64,000 nt of DNA from Pseudothermotoga hypogea DSM 11164 = NBRC 106472 (GTDB lineage Bacteria; Thermotogota; Thermotogae; Thermotogales; DSM-5069), in NCBI RefSeq assembly GCF_000816145.1, contig NZ_CP007141.1, positions 310,001 through 374,000 of the forward strand, written 5' to 3'. The translations under genes and the position numbers were made by a program. Every line of letters begins with the position of its first letter. The first letter of the stretch is position 1. Below are positions 22,890 to 31,154 of this stretch, piece after piece. The notes beneath the pieces are model-generated. The model was not told the DNA's origin and ran no database searches. It saw nothing but the letters and a program-made list of their open reading frames with translations.

Positions 22890-24088
22890 AATATCACTCA
22901 AGGGATCCTGAAAGTTGGAGGAAAAAAGAACAGGAGATCGCCAGGAGAGAGCAAGAGAAAACCCAGAAGTATCGCAGACGTGGGTTTTATTTTTTATTGC
23001 TGAACCTCGTTGCTGTGTTCGTCTTCTTTTTCGGCATCAGGAGTTACTATGCTCAGCTTTCCATAGAGAAGTCCCCACTGAATCAGCTTTTGATACAGTG
23101 TGAGGACACCCATAGCGCTGGTGCTCCACTCGATGTGCAAATCAGACTCTACAACAATTCAGAAAAGAAGCGCGAGATCGTCATATCGGACTTCGCCTTT
23201 CAGATATTCAACGCTGAGAAGCAGCAAGTCTACAGTTTCAAACAAACTCAGCCTGTGAGAAGCGTTTTTGAACCATTCACGAGCCGGTTGCTCTTCGACC
23301 TCAAGAGGGAAAAAGAGATAACCAATCTTCCTTCTGGGGAATACACCATACACGTGGAAGCTACTGTGGATGGCAAAAAAGTTTCCGCAGAGAAGAGGTT
23401 CACGAGTGTGGAACGTTACGAGCTGATCGTGGAAAACTTCAACGACTTCTATTACGTTGGTGAAAAGGCCCAGTTGAAAGTGAGCCTGCTCAACCAAACC
23501 TCGCGTTCTCAAGACCTGAGGATAGATTCTCTCAGCGTCACTCTGAAACAAGACGGGAAAATCGTTTGGCAGACCACGGTCCAGGTCAAACCCTTTTGGC
23601 AGGATGTGAAGGTCGGTGAGATCGTCGAATTGGTGGAAGCCCTGGTCGTGCCCTTCGACAGAGAAGGCGTGTACTCGATACAGCTCGAATGCGTGGTGAA
23701 CGGTTCGACGAATTCGTTGCTCCTACCGGTCGCGTGTATCAGTAATGCCGAAAAGAACTTGAAAAAGGTAAAGATCTACACGGATGCGCCAAAAATATAC
23801 AACTTGAGGACTCCTCTGCAGTTCTCGGTGTATCTTTTGAACGAATCGAGAGACGATGTCTTCCTTGAGATAGAAGAAATTATCGTATCGCTGCTTCCCA
23901 CTTCTTTGAATTTCAAGAAAGGGCCCGTGCGCATGTGGCTGACTCCCTATTCGAAGTACGAGATCTTCAGATTCTATCCTTACAGTGTGCCTGCCATCAC
24001 CCAACCAGGAAACTACAAACTCTTGGTAAAGGTCTCCACGAAAAACGATCGACTCGACTTTGAAACGACATTGCAGGTGAACGAGTAG
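22886..24088 (+). CDS. membrane-anchored extracytoplasmic protein with Ig-like domains, unknown function
   Basis: 400 residues. A charged, basic cytoplasmic N-terminus (1-32) is followed by one membrane segment (33-50) and about 350 extracytoplasmic residues. At least three beta-rich modules can be seen, each with a G-x-x-x-x-x-x-x-x-L-x-N pattern (SAGAPLDVQIRLYNNS, VGEKAQLKVSLLNQTS, LRTPLQFSVYLLNES), typical of BsuPI/CARDB-like Ig folds. It overlaps the PilB-like gene by 4 bases, so an envelope role tied to pili or division is possible but unproven. Confidence 0.65.
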   Translation: MKYHSRDPESWRKKEQEIARREQEKTQKYRRRGFYFLLLNLVAVFVFFFGIRSYYAQLSIEKSPLNQLLIQCEDTHSAGAPLDVQIRLYNNSEKKREIVISDFAFQIFNAEKQQVYSFKQTQPVRSVFEPFTSRLLFDLKREKEITNLPSGEYTIHVEATVDGKKVSAEKRFTSVERYELIVENFNDFYYVGEKAQLKVSLLNQTSRSQDLRIDSLSVTLKQDGKIVWQTTVQVKPFWQDVKVGEIVELVEALVVPFDREGVYSIQLECVVNGSTNSLLLPVACISNAEKNLKKVKIYTDAPKIYNLRTPLQFSVYLLNESRDDVFLEIEEIIVSLLPTSLNFKKGPVRMWLTPYSKYEIFRFYPYSVPAITQPGNYKLLVKVSTKNDRLDFETTLQVNE

Positions 24089-24112
24089 AATATCATTTGG
24101 AGGTGCTCTCAC

Positions 24113-26413
24113 ATAGAAGTTCACACGTTGGAAAGACTCGACTACGACAAGTTCTTATCCTTGCTCGCAAACTATGCTGTCACACAGCTTGGAAAAAAGT
24201 TTGTTCGTTCGTTGAGACCCAAGAAAGATCCCACACAGGAACTGAAGTTCGTGGAAGAAACCATAGAGTTGTTGAGGTCTTCCGAGAGCTTGCTTCCCAG
24301 TAACGCTGGCAGTGTGGACGTAGAAGATGTCTTGACGAAACTGAACTCGGGTTCGATCCTCGAACCACAGGAGCTGTTGAGGATCGCAGATGCCGTTGCT
24401 GTGGTCAGAGTTTTGAAGGAGAGGCTCGAGAGACTGCCAGATACCTTCACGATGAAGATGCTGGCTCAAGCTGTCGAGCCTGCCAAGCATGTTGTTGAGG
24501 AGATTCATAGATGCGTTGATACAAACGGCTGGGTAAAAGACGAAGCGTCTGAGAACTTGAAGGAGATAAGACACCAGATGAGGTCCACTCTGTCGGAAAT
24601 CAAGAAGAAGAGTGATTCTTTCATTAAGGCGAACAAAGTCTTCTTGCAAGATCCCATCTGCGTTCTCAGAGACGGTAGGCACGTCTTTCCCATTAAGGCC
24701 AGTTACAAAGGACAGGTTAAAGGAATTGTTCATGCGCTTTCGTCCTCATCAGCGACTTGCTTCGTCGAGCCCGACGATTTCGTCCCCCTGAACAACACGC
24801 TTTACGAGCTCAGGGAGGAAGAACAAAGAGAGATAAACAGGATTCTGAGGGAACTGACCACACTCGTCAGGCAGAACGTCAGACGAATCGAAGAGGGCCT
24901 GAACTTCGTTGCGACTGTCGATTCTCTCCATGCCAGGGGCCTGTTCGCCATCGACCAGAAGGCCATCGTCGTCTATCCCTCATCGAGAAAGGTCGTGAGA
25001 GTCGTTCAGGCCAGACATCCCTTGCTCGATCGCTCCAGGGTCGTGCCCATAGATCTGGTCCTACCCGAAGACAAATACGGTTTGATCCTCACAGGGCCCA
25101 ACACTGGGGGAAAGACGGTTTCCCTCAAAACGATAGGCCTCTTTTGCTGCATGATGATGGCTGCGATTCCCCTACCCTGCGAACACGGAAGTGAGATCTT
25201 TGCCTTTGAGAGCATCTTTGCGGATATCGGTGACGAGCAGAGCATAGAACAGAACTTGAGCACATTTTCATCACACTTGAGAAACATCGTGCTTGCGCTC
25301 GAATCGGCCAGCGAGAATAGCCTGGTCCTCCTCGATGAGCTGGGCGCTGGAACCGACCCAGTGGAGGGGGCTGCTCTTGGACTCGCCGTGATAGAACAGT
25401 TGAAACGGATAGGTTGCAAATTCATTGTAACAACCCACCTGACACCGATAAAACTCCGCGCTGTCAACGACGAAAAACTGATGAGCGCTTCTCTGGAGTT
25501 CGATCCCGAAACGCTGAGGCCGACTTATCGAATCCTCATGGGTGTGCCCGGTGGTTCCCACGCACTCGAGATAGCCCAGAGGCTGGGGCTCGACGAGACT
25601 GTACTCGAGATGGCCAGGAATTATCTGGGAAAAGATTACTTTGAAGTGGAAAAAGTTGTGGAAGAGTATCAAAAACAGTTGGTTCTCATGGAAAAGAGGA
25701 TCGAAGAACTCGAGGCCGAGCGGGCCGAGCTCGAAAAGCTAAAGCAGGATTACGAACAGAAATATCAGGAACTGAAGCAAAAAAAGATAGAAGAGCTCGA
25801 CAAAGAACTCAAGCAACTGTACGATTACATAAAGCAAGCTAAAAGGGATGTCGATGAGACCATACGTTCGATCAGAAGTAAGAAAGATCTGGCGAGCCTC
25901 AGGAGCGCATCGAAGCAGTTCGAAAACCATGTGGTGAAGGTGAAACAGATACAACTCAATCAGGAACCCGCTGAAGAATCACAGATATCGATCGGTGACA
26001 CGGTGAGACTGAGAAGCGGGGATGCGATTGGAAAGGTCGTCGAAGTGAGGGATGACAGGTATATCGTCGATTTCAACGGATTGAGGCTGGAGGCACGTGC
26101 GAAGAACCTGGTAAAAGTGGCCCGAAAAGGAACACAAGTTCAACAGGCAATCCATGCGATCAAACCTGATTTGAAAAAACCAGAGATTGATGTGCGTGGC
26201 TTGACCGTCGAGGAGGCAGAACCTTTGATAGAGAAGTTCATCGACAATTTACTCATGTCTGATTTCAGGATCGGTTACATCATACACGGCAAGGGGACGG
26301 GCAGGCTCGCCGTTGGTATTTGGGAAATATTGAGAAGAGATAGCAGGGTCAAGCGTTACAGGTTTGGTACCTCAAGCGAGGGTGGAACAGGTGTGACGGT
26401 GGTCGAAATATGA
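24113..26413 (+). CDS. mutS2: endonuclease MutS2
   Basis: About 766 residues: MutS core and clamp, ABC-type ATPase (GPNTGGKTVSLK; DELGAGTDPVEGAAL; VTTHL), a long coiled region (about 520-620), and a C-terminal Smr nuclease domain (IDVRGLTVEEAEP, IIHGKGTGRL). MutS2 acts on recombination intermediates and stalled or collided ribosomes. Start choice: GGAGGTG (24099-24105) is 7 bases from ATA 24113 but 22 from the first TTG (24128), and no ATG, GTG or other TTG lies in frame after the upstream gene's stop, so initiation at AUA is proposed. If wrong, the gene starts at TTG 24128. Confidence 0.93.
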   Translation: MEVHTLERLDYDKFLSLLANYAVTQLGKKFVRSLRPKKDPTQELKFVEETIELLRSSESLLPSNAGSVDVEDVLTKLNSGSILEPQELLRIADAVAVVRVLKERLERLPDTFTMKMLAQAVEPAKHVVEEIHRCVDTNGWVKDEASENLKEIRHQMRSTLSEIKKKSDSFIKANKVFLQDPICVLRDGRHVFPIKASYKGQVKGIVHALSSSSATCFVEPDDFVPLNNTLYELREEEQREINRILRELTTLVRQNVRRIEEGLNFVATVDSLHARGLFAIDQKAIVVYPSSRKVVRVVQARHPLLDRSRVVPIDLVLPEDKYGLILTGPNTGGKTVSLKTIGLFCCMMMAAIPLPCEHGSEIFAFESIFADIGDEQSIEQNLSTFSSHLRNIVLALESASENSLVLLDELGAGTDPVEGAALGLAVIEQLKRIGCKFIVTTHLTPIKLRAVNDEKLMSASLEFDPETLRPTYRILMGVPGGSHALEIAQRLGLDETVLEMARNYLGKDYFEVEKVVEEYQKQLVLMEKRIEELEAERAELEKLKQDYEQKYQELKQKKIEELDKELKQLYDYIKQAKRDVDETIRSIRSKKDLASLRSASKQFENHVVKVKQIQLNQEPAEESQISIGDTVRLRSGDAIGKVVEVRDDRYIVDFNGLRLEARAKNLVKVARKGTQVQQAIHAIKPDLKKPEIDVRGLTVEEAEPLIEKFIDNLLMSDFRIGYIIHGKGTGRLAVGIWEILRRDSRVKRYRFGTSSEGGTGVTVVEI

Positions 26414-28503
26414 AAAGTGTTTTCGCGTTAGACGTTGGAACGAGGAAGGTAGCGGGACTCATCGGAACTTTCGAAGACGAAGTTTTGACTGTCGTCGACT
26501 ACGAATCTATGGAGCATCCGGTGAGGAGCATGCTGGATGGCCAGATACACGACATCGGGAGCGTCGCGAGGATTGTTGAGAAGATCAAGAAGAACCTCGA
26601 GAGTCGGAATGATACCATGCTCGAAGAAGTTGCAGTTGCGGTCGCAGGAAGATACCTGAAGACACAGATCGTCGAAGCCAGCACAAAGGTTCCCACCGGC
26701 GTGGTCGATGAGAAGATACTGAAAGAACTTGAAGCACGTGCTCTGGCGCAGATTTCTTTTTCAGACGAATCTGGGGTCAATCTCTACTGTGCGGGCTACT
26801 CTGTTCTGGAATACAAGCTCGACGGTTTCTGGATCAAGAACCCTCTTGGCCATAGAGGCGATGAGCTTTACACCAAGCTCATCGTTGCGATGTTGCCCAA
26901 CCAAGTCATAGATGCGATGATCAGCGCACTTCATCTCGCCGGTTTGAGGTGCTCCTTTCTGACCCTCGAACCCATGGCAGCACTGGAGGTGGCTCTGCCA
27001 GATGATCTGAGGTTTTTGAACATAGCCTTGGTTGACATCGGGGCGGGCACGAGCGACATCGCAATCGCGAAGGGTGGCACGGTCCTCGGTTACGACATGG
27101 TCGCACTTGCCGGCGACGAGATAACGGAGGCCATAGCGAAACACTACTTGCTCGACTTCAAAACGGCAGAGATGCTCAAGAGAAAAATCGAGTCCACGCA
27201 GACCATCGAGGTGAACAACCTCACAGGTGAAGCGATACTCGTAGAGAGATCACAACTGGAGAGAATTATAGATCCGATCGTCACACAGATCGCAGAGAAC
27301 ATAGCTCAGCGCATAGAGGCGTTGAACCTGGGTAAACCCAGCGCCGTCCTGCTGGTTGGTGGAGGGGCGAAGCTTTCGCTTTTGAGAGAAAGGATCGCTG
27401 AAGTGCTGAAACTTCCGAAAGAGCGGGTAGCGCTCAAATCGGTTGAGGAGTTTGAAAGGATCAAGTCAATCAAGGAAGGTTTCGTCGGAAGTGAGTTCGT
27501 CACTCTGGCGGGCATTGCGTACATGAAGGCGAAAGAGCTTGGTTCCATCTACGACGTGGTTAGATTGAACGGCGAAGAAGTGCGTTTGTTGAATTTCGGT
27601 AGAGCTCCGACGGTCTTGCAGCTGCTCACCCAGTCTGGTTACAGTATAAGAGACCTCATAGGCGAAGTCAGGCCGTCGTTCGTCTACACGCTGAACGGTG
27701 AGGCAAGACTCGTGCGGGGATCTATCAGAAAGAAGTATCGTGTAAAAATCAACGGCAGGGAATGCGCGCTTCATGAAACGTTGAAGACTGGAGATGAAGT
27801 CGAAGTGGAGTTTCTTGAGGGTGAAACACCCGAATCACCGATGTTGAAGGATTTGGTCAAGCCTGTTCGAGTTTTTCTCAACGGGAGCGAGATCTTTGAA
27901 ATTCTTCCCACCGTTTTGGTGAACGGCCAGAACGTCGCAGATCTGGAAAGGTTCGTCAGCGACGGTGACGACATCGTCGTTTCCTGGCCAAAGAAAGAGG
28001 AGATAGAGCAGCTTTTGAACGAAAAAGTTGGCCTTGTGAAATGTACCGTGAACGGTGAAATCAAAGTCGTGCCAAGATTCAAGTTGACGCTCCAAAGGTT
28101 TGAAGAAACGGAACAGGGATTTTTCTACCATTTCGAAGGAGTCGAGATGAAAGTGAAAGATCTTCTTGCTCAACCTCTCAGTGTCAGGGTGAAGTTCAAT
28201 GGCAGGCAGATCGAGATCACTCAGAAGAACCACATGGTCATGGTCAACGGCGAATATGTCAGCTCAGACAGGGTTCTTTCAGATGGCATGAGCATTCAAC
28301 TGCCTCGGTTCGAACCCATCGTGGCCGACGTACTGGCCTGCGTGGAGATAAACACGAGAAACCTGAAAGACTACAGGATCACACTGAACGGAAGAGAGGC
28401 AAGTTTCGTGGACCCAATCAAGGAAGGGGACGAAATAGAATTCATCGCAAGCCCAAAGGTTTTGGATGAGCCAGAAAAGTCATCTGAACCTTCCAGAGAA
28501 TGA
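26410..28503 (+). CDS. FtsA/PilM-like actin-fold protein with C-terminal beta-grasp-like repeats
   Basis: 697 residues. Residues 1-400 are an FtsA-like ATPase: ALDVGTRKVAGLIG, VDIGAGTSDIAI, LLVGGGAKLSLL. The C-terminal 300 residues hold repeated short modules with a V-x-[FLI]-N-G-x-E ... L-x-x-G-D-x-[IV]-x-[VF] pattern (about 445-470, 487-527, 595-633, 657-682), like ThiS/MoaD or SLBB beta-grasp folds. Large FtsA-domain proteins of this sort occur in Clostridia and Thermotogae; the function is not established. No membrane-targeting helix is visible. ATG overlaps mutS2 by 4 bases; last gene of the plus block. Confidence 0.75.
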   Translation: MKSVFALDVGTRKVAGLIGTFEDEVLTVVDYESMEHPVRSMLDGQIHDIGSVARIVEKIKKNLESRNDTMLEEVAVAVAGRYLKTQIVEASTKVPTGVVDEKILKELEARALAQISFSDESGVNLYCAGYSVLEYKLDGFWIKNPLGHRGDELYTKLIVAMLPNQVIDAMISALHLAGLRCSFLTLEPMAALEVALPDDLRFLNIALVDIGAGTSDIAIAKGGTVLGYDMVALAGDEITEAIAKHYLLDFKTAEMLKRKIESTQTIEVNNLTGEAILVERSQLERIIDPIVTQIAENIAQRIEALNLGKPSAVLLVGGGAKLSLLRERIAEVLKLPKERVALKSVEEFERIKSIKEGFVGSEFVTLAGIAYMKAKELGSIYDVVRLNGEEVRLLNFGRAPTVLQLLTQSGYSIRDLIGEVRPSFVYTLNGEARLVRGSIRKKYRVKINGRECALHETLKTGDEVEVEFLEGETPESPMLKDLVKPVRVFLNGSEIFEILPTVLVNGQNVADLERFVSDGDDIVVSWPKKEEIEQLLNEKVGLVKCTVNGEIKVVPRFKLTLQRFEETEQGFFYHFEGVEMKVKDLLAQPLSVRVKFNGRQIEITQKNHMVMVNGEYVSSDRVLSDGMSIQLPRFEPIVADVLACVEINTRNLKDYRITLNGREASFVDPIKEGDEIEFIASPKVLDEPEKSSEPSRE

Positions 28504-28822
28504 ATCCAATGAATCCATCGCCAAGAAGACTTCTCCGAGGAATTTTTCCACGTTTCTTGTAAAACTCAACTGCGCTGTTGTTTGTTTGTGTCTCTAACAC
28601 GATCGCACGACAGTTCAGCCCTTGCGTAACTTGCTTGGCTTTTTCGATGAGCATCTTGCCAACGCCTTTGCCACGGTAATCTTCAAGAACCAACAACTCG
28701 TGTATTCCGAGCCTGTTGCTCCAACCTTCATTTGCAACGGTCATCCACGCGACGATCTTTCCATTCACCTCACGTTTTCTGCTACTTTGAAGAAGAGAGA
28801 TTCTCCCCTTTGACACTCCCAA
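28442..28822 (-). pseudogene. GNAT acetyltransferase remnant, 5'-truncated and frameshifted
   Basis: The C-terminal half of a GNAT fold is clear: IVAWMTVANEG, then the acetyl-CoA loop LEDYRGKGVGKMLIEKAK and NNSAVEFYKKRG. The N-terminal half is missing. A preceding stretch that reads RGESLFFKVAENV is in another frame and joins the rest only if a one-base insertion or two-base deletion near 28764-28773 is allowed. The 5' break coincides with the right end of the IS200/IS605-type remnant, and the apparent GTG start lies inside that end. The 3' end overlaps the FtsA-like gene by 62 bases. Most likely non-functional. Confidence 0.7.
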
Positions 28823-29000
28823 TCCCCTGAAGGGGATGGGATTCTTAGCAGCTCTTTAGGCTGCCTTCCATGGAGCATTTGATACTCCATGGCCACAGAG
28901 GTGCGGTTTAAACCTTACACCTCTGGCGGGTGCCAATCCCGCTACTACTTGGGACTTCTTCCCAAGATACCTATGCCAAATGGCATGGTTCCCGTGCTAC
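28811..29000 (-). ncRNA. omegaRNA-like structured remnant of an IS200/IS605 (TnpB) element
   Basis: Read on the minus strand, this stretch is almost entirely hairpins: ATGCC/GGCAT, CTTGGGA/TCCCAAG, GCGGG/CCCGC, CAGAGGTG/CACCTCTG, CCATGGAG/CTCCATGG, GGCAGC/GCTGC, and a terminal ATCCCC-TGAA-GGGGAT hairpin ended by AGTGTCA. The final hairpin followed by GGGAGTGTCA is the familiar right end of TnpB-bearing IS605-type elements, where the omegaRNA scaffold overlaps the tnpB 3' end and the guide begins just past the right end. Here no transposase or complete tnpB is present. The sequence next to the right end (the would-be guide) is the GNAT remnant. Exact 5' limit uncertain. Confidence 0.6.
28856..28996 (-). 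pseudogene. tnpB 3'-terminal remnant (46 codons)
   Basis: An open minus-strand stretch of 46 codons runs from just after a TAG (28997-28999) to TAA (28856-28858). It contains LGKKSQVVAGLAPARG and ends SNAPWKAA, which looks like the variable C-terminal tail of TnpB proteins encoded by the omegaRNA hairpins. No RuvC or zinc-finger motif of TnpB is found upstream, so the body of the gene has been lost. No ribosome binding site or start codon was seen. Confidence 0.5.
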
Positions 29001-29018
29001 AGTGATAACACAAGTGCT

Positions 29019-29065
29019 AATAAAAATCAAGCCCCTTACCCATTCCCCTGAAGAAGAAGGGCTTG
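29019..29065 (-). terminator. possible terminator of the nucleoside transporter operon
   Basis: On the minus strand CAAGCCC and GGGCTTG form a 7-bp stem with a long loop (29028-29065), followed by ATTTTTATT (29019-29027). It lies about 105 bases after the last permease gene. The loop is long for a terminator, and a piece of it (29039-29053) matches the IS605-like right end in 14 of 15 bases, so it could instead be a transposon end. Confidence 0.4.
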
Positions 29066-29169
29066 CGGGGCAGTATTTTCTGTCACGTTCAAAACCGATC
29101 GTTCAAACGCATAAAATACCATCTAACATGAAAAGCATCAACATCGGTGGGTATGTTTTTTCTTTAACT

Positions 29170-30123
29170 TCACTTCTCGTAGGGCACACCGTCAGCCGCA
29201 GGTGGTCGCGTCTTTCCAATGAAGCCAGCAATGACAATCAACGTGACAATGAACGGAAACATGTTGAACAACGGTTTCGTCGTCGATGCAACCCTGAGCA
29301 GTGGACTGCTCTGCAGTTGGTTTGCGAAGGCTTCCGAAAAACCAAACAGTAGGCTGGCCCACATCGCTCCCACGGGATTCCAGTTTCCGAGAATCATCGC
29401 GGCGAGCGCTATGAAACCACGTCCACCGGTCATCAGCTCGCGAAAGTTTCCAACCTCACCCACGCTCAAGAATGCCCCTCCTAACGAGGCCATCACACCA
29501 CTCATGAGCACACCAAAATACCTCACCGCGTACACGTTCACACCGAGTGTGTCCGCAGCCTCCGGGTTTTCTCCCACAGCCCTCATTCTCAGACCCAGTT
29601 TCGTCCTGTAGATGATGAACCAAGCAACAAAAACGGAAGCGAAAGCAATGTATATCATCGGACTCAGCTCACCAATGGACTGCGCTAAGAATCTGTTCTT
29701 CATCAAAAGTGGAATCCTGACCTCTGGGATCTTACCCACGATGTCTGTTTGACCGGGTCTTCCAAAGATGGGTTCCATTAGAAAGCCCGTGACCCCCTGT
29801 GCGAGAAGTATGAGCGCCGTGCCTGAAACTATCTGGTTTCCCCTCCACGTTATGCTTGCCCACGCGTGTAACCACGCCATGCCCAGTCCCACAAGAACGG
29901 CGAAAAGAACCCCGATCCACGCATTTCCCGTCAACCAGGTGAAGACCACTGACACGAAGGCACCCATGAGCATGATACCTTCCAGGGCGATGTTCACAAC
30001 ACCAGTTATCTCACTGAAAACTCCACCCAATGAAGCGAAGACGAGCGGTGTGGCGGCCGTCAGAGTGAGTTTGTAGAACGCTGGATTGGTGAATATGTCT
30101 ATCAGAGCGAGGAAGAGCCTCAT
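29170..30123 (-). CDS. nucleoside ABC transporter permease (NupQ type)
   Basis: 317-residue polytopic permease of the BPD_transp_2 (branched-chain amino acid/nucleoside) family, with about nine membrane segments. Family-specific stretches: GGVFSEITGVVNIALEGIML near the N-terminus and RAVGENPEAADTLGVNVY, the loop that contacts the ATPase. ATG 30123 overlaps the preceding permease by 4 bases. Together with the next three genes it forms a BMP-type nucleoside importer. Confidence 0.9.
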   Translation of the reverse strand: MRLFLALIDIFTNPAFYKLTLTAATPLVFASLGGVFSEITGVVNIALEGIMLMGAFVSVVFTWLTGNAWIGVLFAVLVGLGMAWLHAWASITWRGNQIVSGTALILLAQGVTGFLMEPIFGRPGQTDIVGKIPEVRIPLLMKNRFLAQSIGELSPMIYIAFASVFVAWFIIYRTKLGLRMRAVGENPEAADTLGVNVYAVRYFGVLMSGVMASLGGAFLSVGEVGNFRELMTGGRGFIALAAMILGNWNPVGAMWASLLFGFSEAFANQLQSSPLLRVASTTKPLFNMFPFIVTLIVIAGFIGKTRPPAADGVPYEK

Positions 30124-31154
30124 TTGGCCACCTTCTTTCTCAAGAAGATCGTTCTGACGATGCGGTCTGCGGCAACAAGGAATATGATGATCGCCTGAAC
30201 GATCATGATGATGTGTTTTGGAACCCCCACGAACTGCATCTCGTTCGAGCCGTTACGCAACGAGCCCATGAGCAGGGCAGCAAAGATGATGCCTATGGGA
30301 TTGTTCTGCCCTATCAGAGCTATGGAGATACCGTCGAAACCCTTTCCACCAGAGAGAGTTCCCAAGAATCTGTGATGTACACCCATGACTTCCAGTGTAC
30401 CCGCAAGTCCTGCGAGTGCACCACTGATCGCCATCGCCAGAACTATGTTCTCTGCCAGTTTTATTCCCCCGTACTCCGCTGCGTACGGGTTGAAACCCGC
30501 CGCCTTCAACTCGTACCCTTTGCTCGTCTTGTCAAGCAAGATCTTAATGAAAACGGCGGCCAGCACGGCGACTATAATGCCGCTCGTGAGTTCCGTTGCC
30601 TGGACCACCATCAATGGTGGTAGTTTTGCACTCGATGCTATCTCGGGACTCTTGGGCGTACCAAAACCCACGCCCATGGGTACCGTCACGACATAGCTCG
30701 AAAGATAATCCGCGATCCAGTTCAGCATGATCGTAGTCACAACTTCATGCGCACCAGTTTTGGCCTTCAAAAAACCTGCGATCGAAGCATAGCCAGCACC
30801 TGCGAGCATGCCCACCAGCATCGTCAGTGGTATCGCCAGAACTGCCGGCATCCAACCAACGTTGATCGCAAAAGCCGTTGCGGCCATAGCGCCCATGATC
30901 ATTTGACCTTCCGCACCTATGTTGAACAGACCCGCCCTGAAACCAAATCCGACGGCCAACCCGGTGAGGATCAACGGCGTCGTCTTCACGATCGTCGATG
31001 CGATCGCCATCTTCGAGCCGAGAGCACCTCTTATCAGAGCTGCGTACGCAATGATGGGATTTTTTCCTATCATCAGAATAACGAAGGATGCGATTATCAA
31101 CGCAACGATGATGGAAAGTATGGGTACGAGAAACGACCAAACCTTCTGGTTCAA
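30120..31154 (-). CDS. nucleoside ABC transporter permease (NupP type)
   Basis: 344-residue partner permease. It has the FGFRAGLFNIGAEGQMIMGA motif that defines the P-type permease of this importer class, the GAHEVVTTIMLNWIADYL segment, and the coupling loop AAGFNPYAAEYGGI. Both permeases overlap their neighbours by 4 bases, as expected for balanced expression of a heterodimer in the membrane. Confidence 0.9.
   Translation of the reverse strand: MNQKVWSFLVPILSIIVALIIASFVILMIGKNPIIAYAALIRGALGSKMAIASTIVKTTPLILTGLAVGFGFRAGLFNIGAEGQMIMGAMAATAFAINVGWMPAVLAIPLTMLVGMLAGAGYASIAGFLKAKTGAHEVVTTIMLNWIADYLSSYVVTVPMGVGFGTPKSPEIASSAKLPPLMVVQATELTSGIIVAVLAAVFIKILLDKTSKGYELKAAGFNPYAAEYGGIKLAENIVLAMAISGALAGLAGTLEVMGVHHRFLGTLSGGKGFDGISIALIGQNNPIGIIFAALLMGSLRNGSNEMQFVGVPKHIIMIVQAIIIFLVAADRIVRTIFLRKKVAK

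Noticed and set aside
28811-29065. A CRISPR array or group II intron fragment
   Set aside because: The hairpins are all different and there are no regularly spaced direct repeats or intron domain V motif; the right-end hairpin and TnpB tail explain the structure better.
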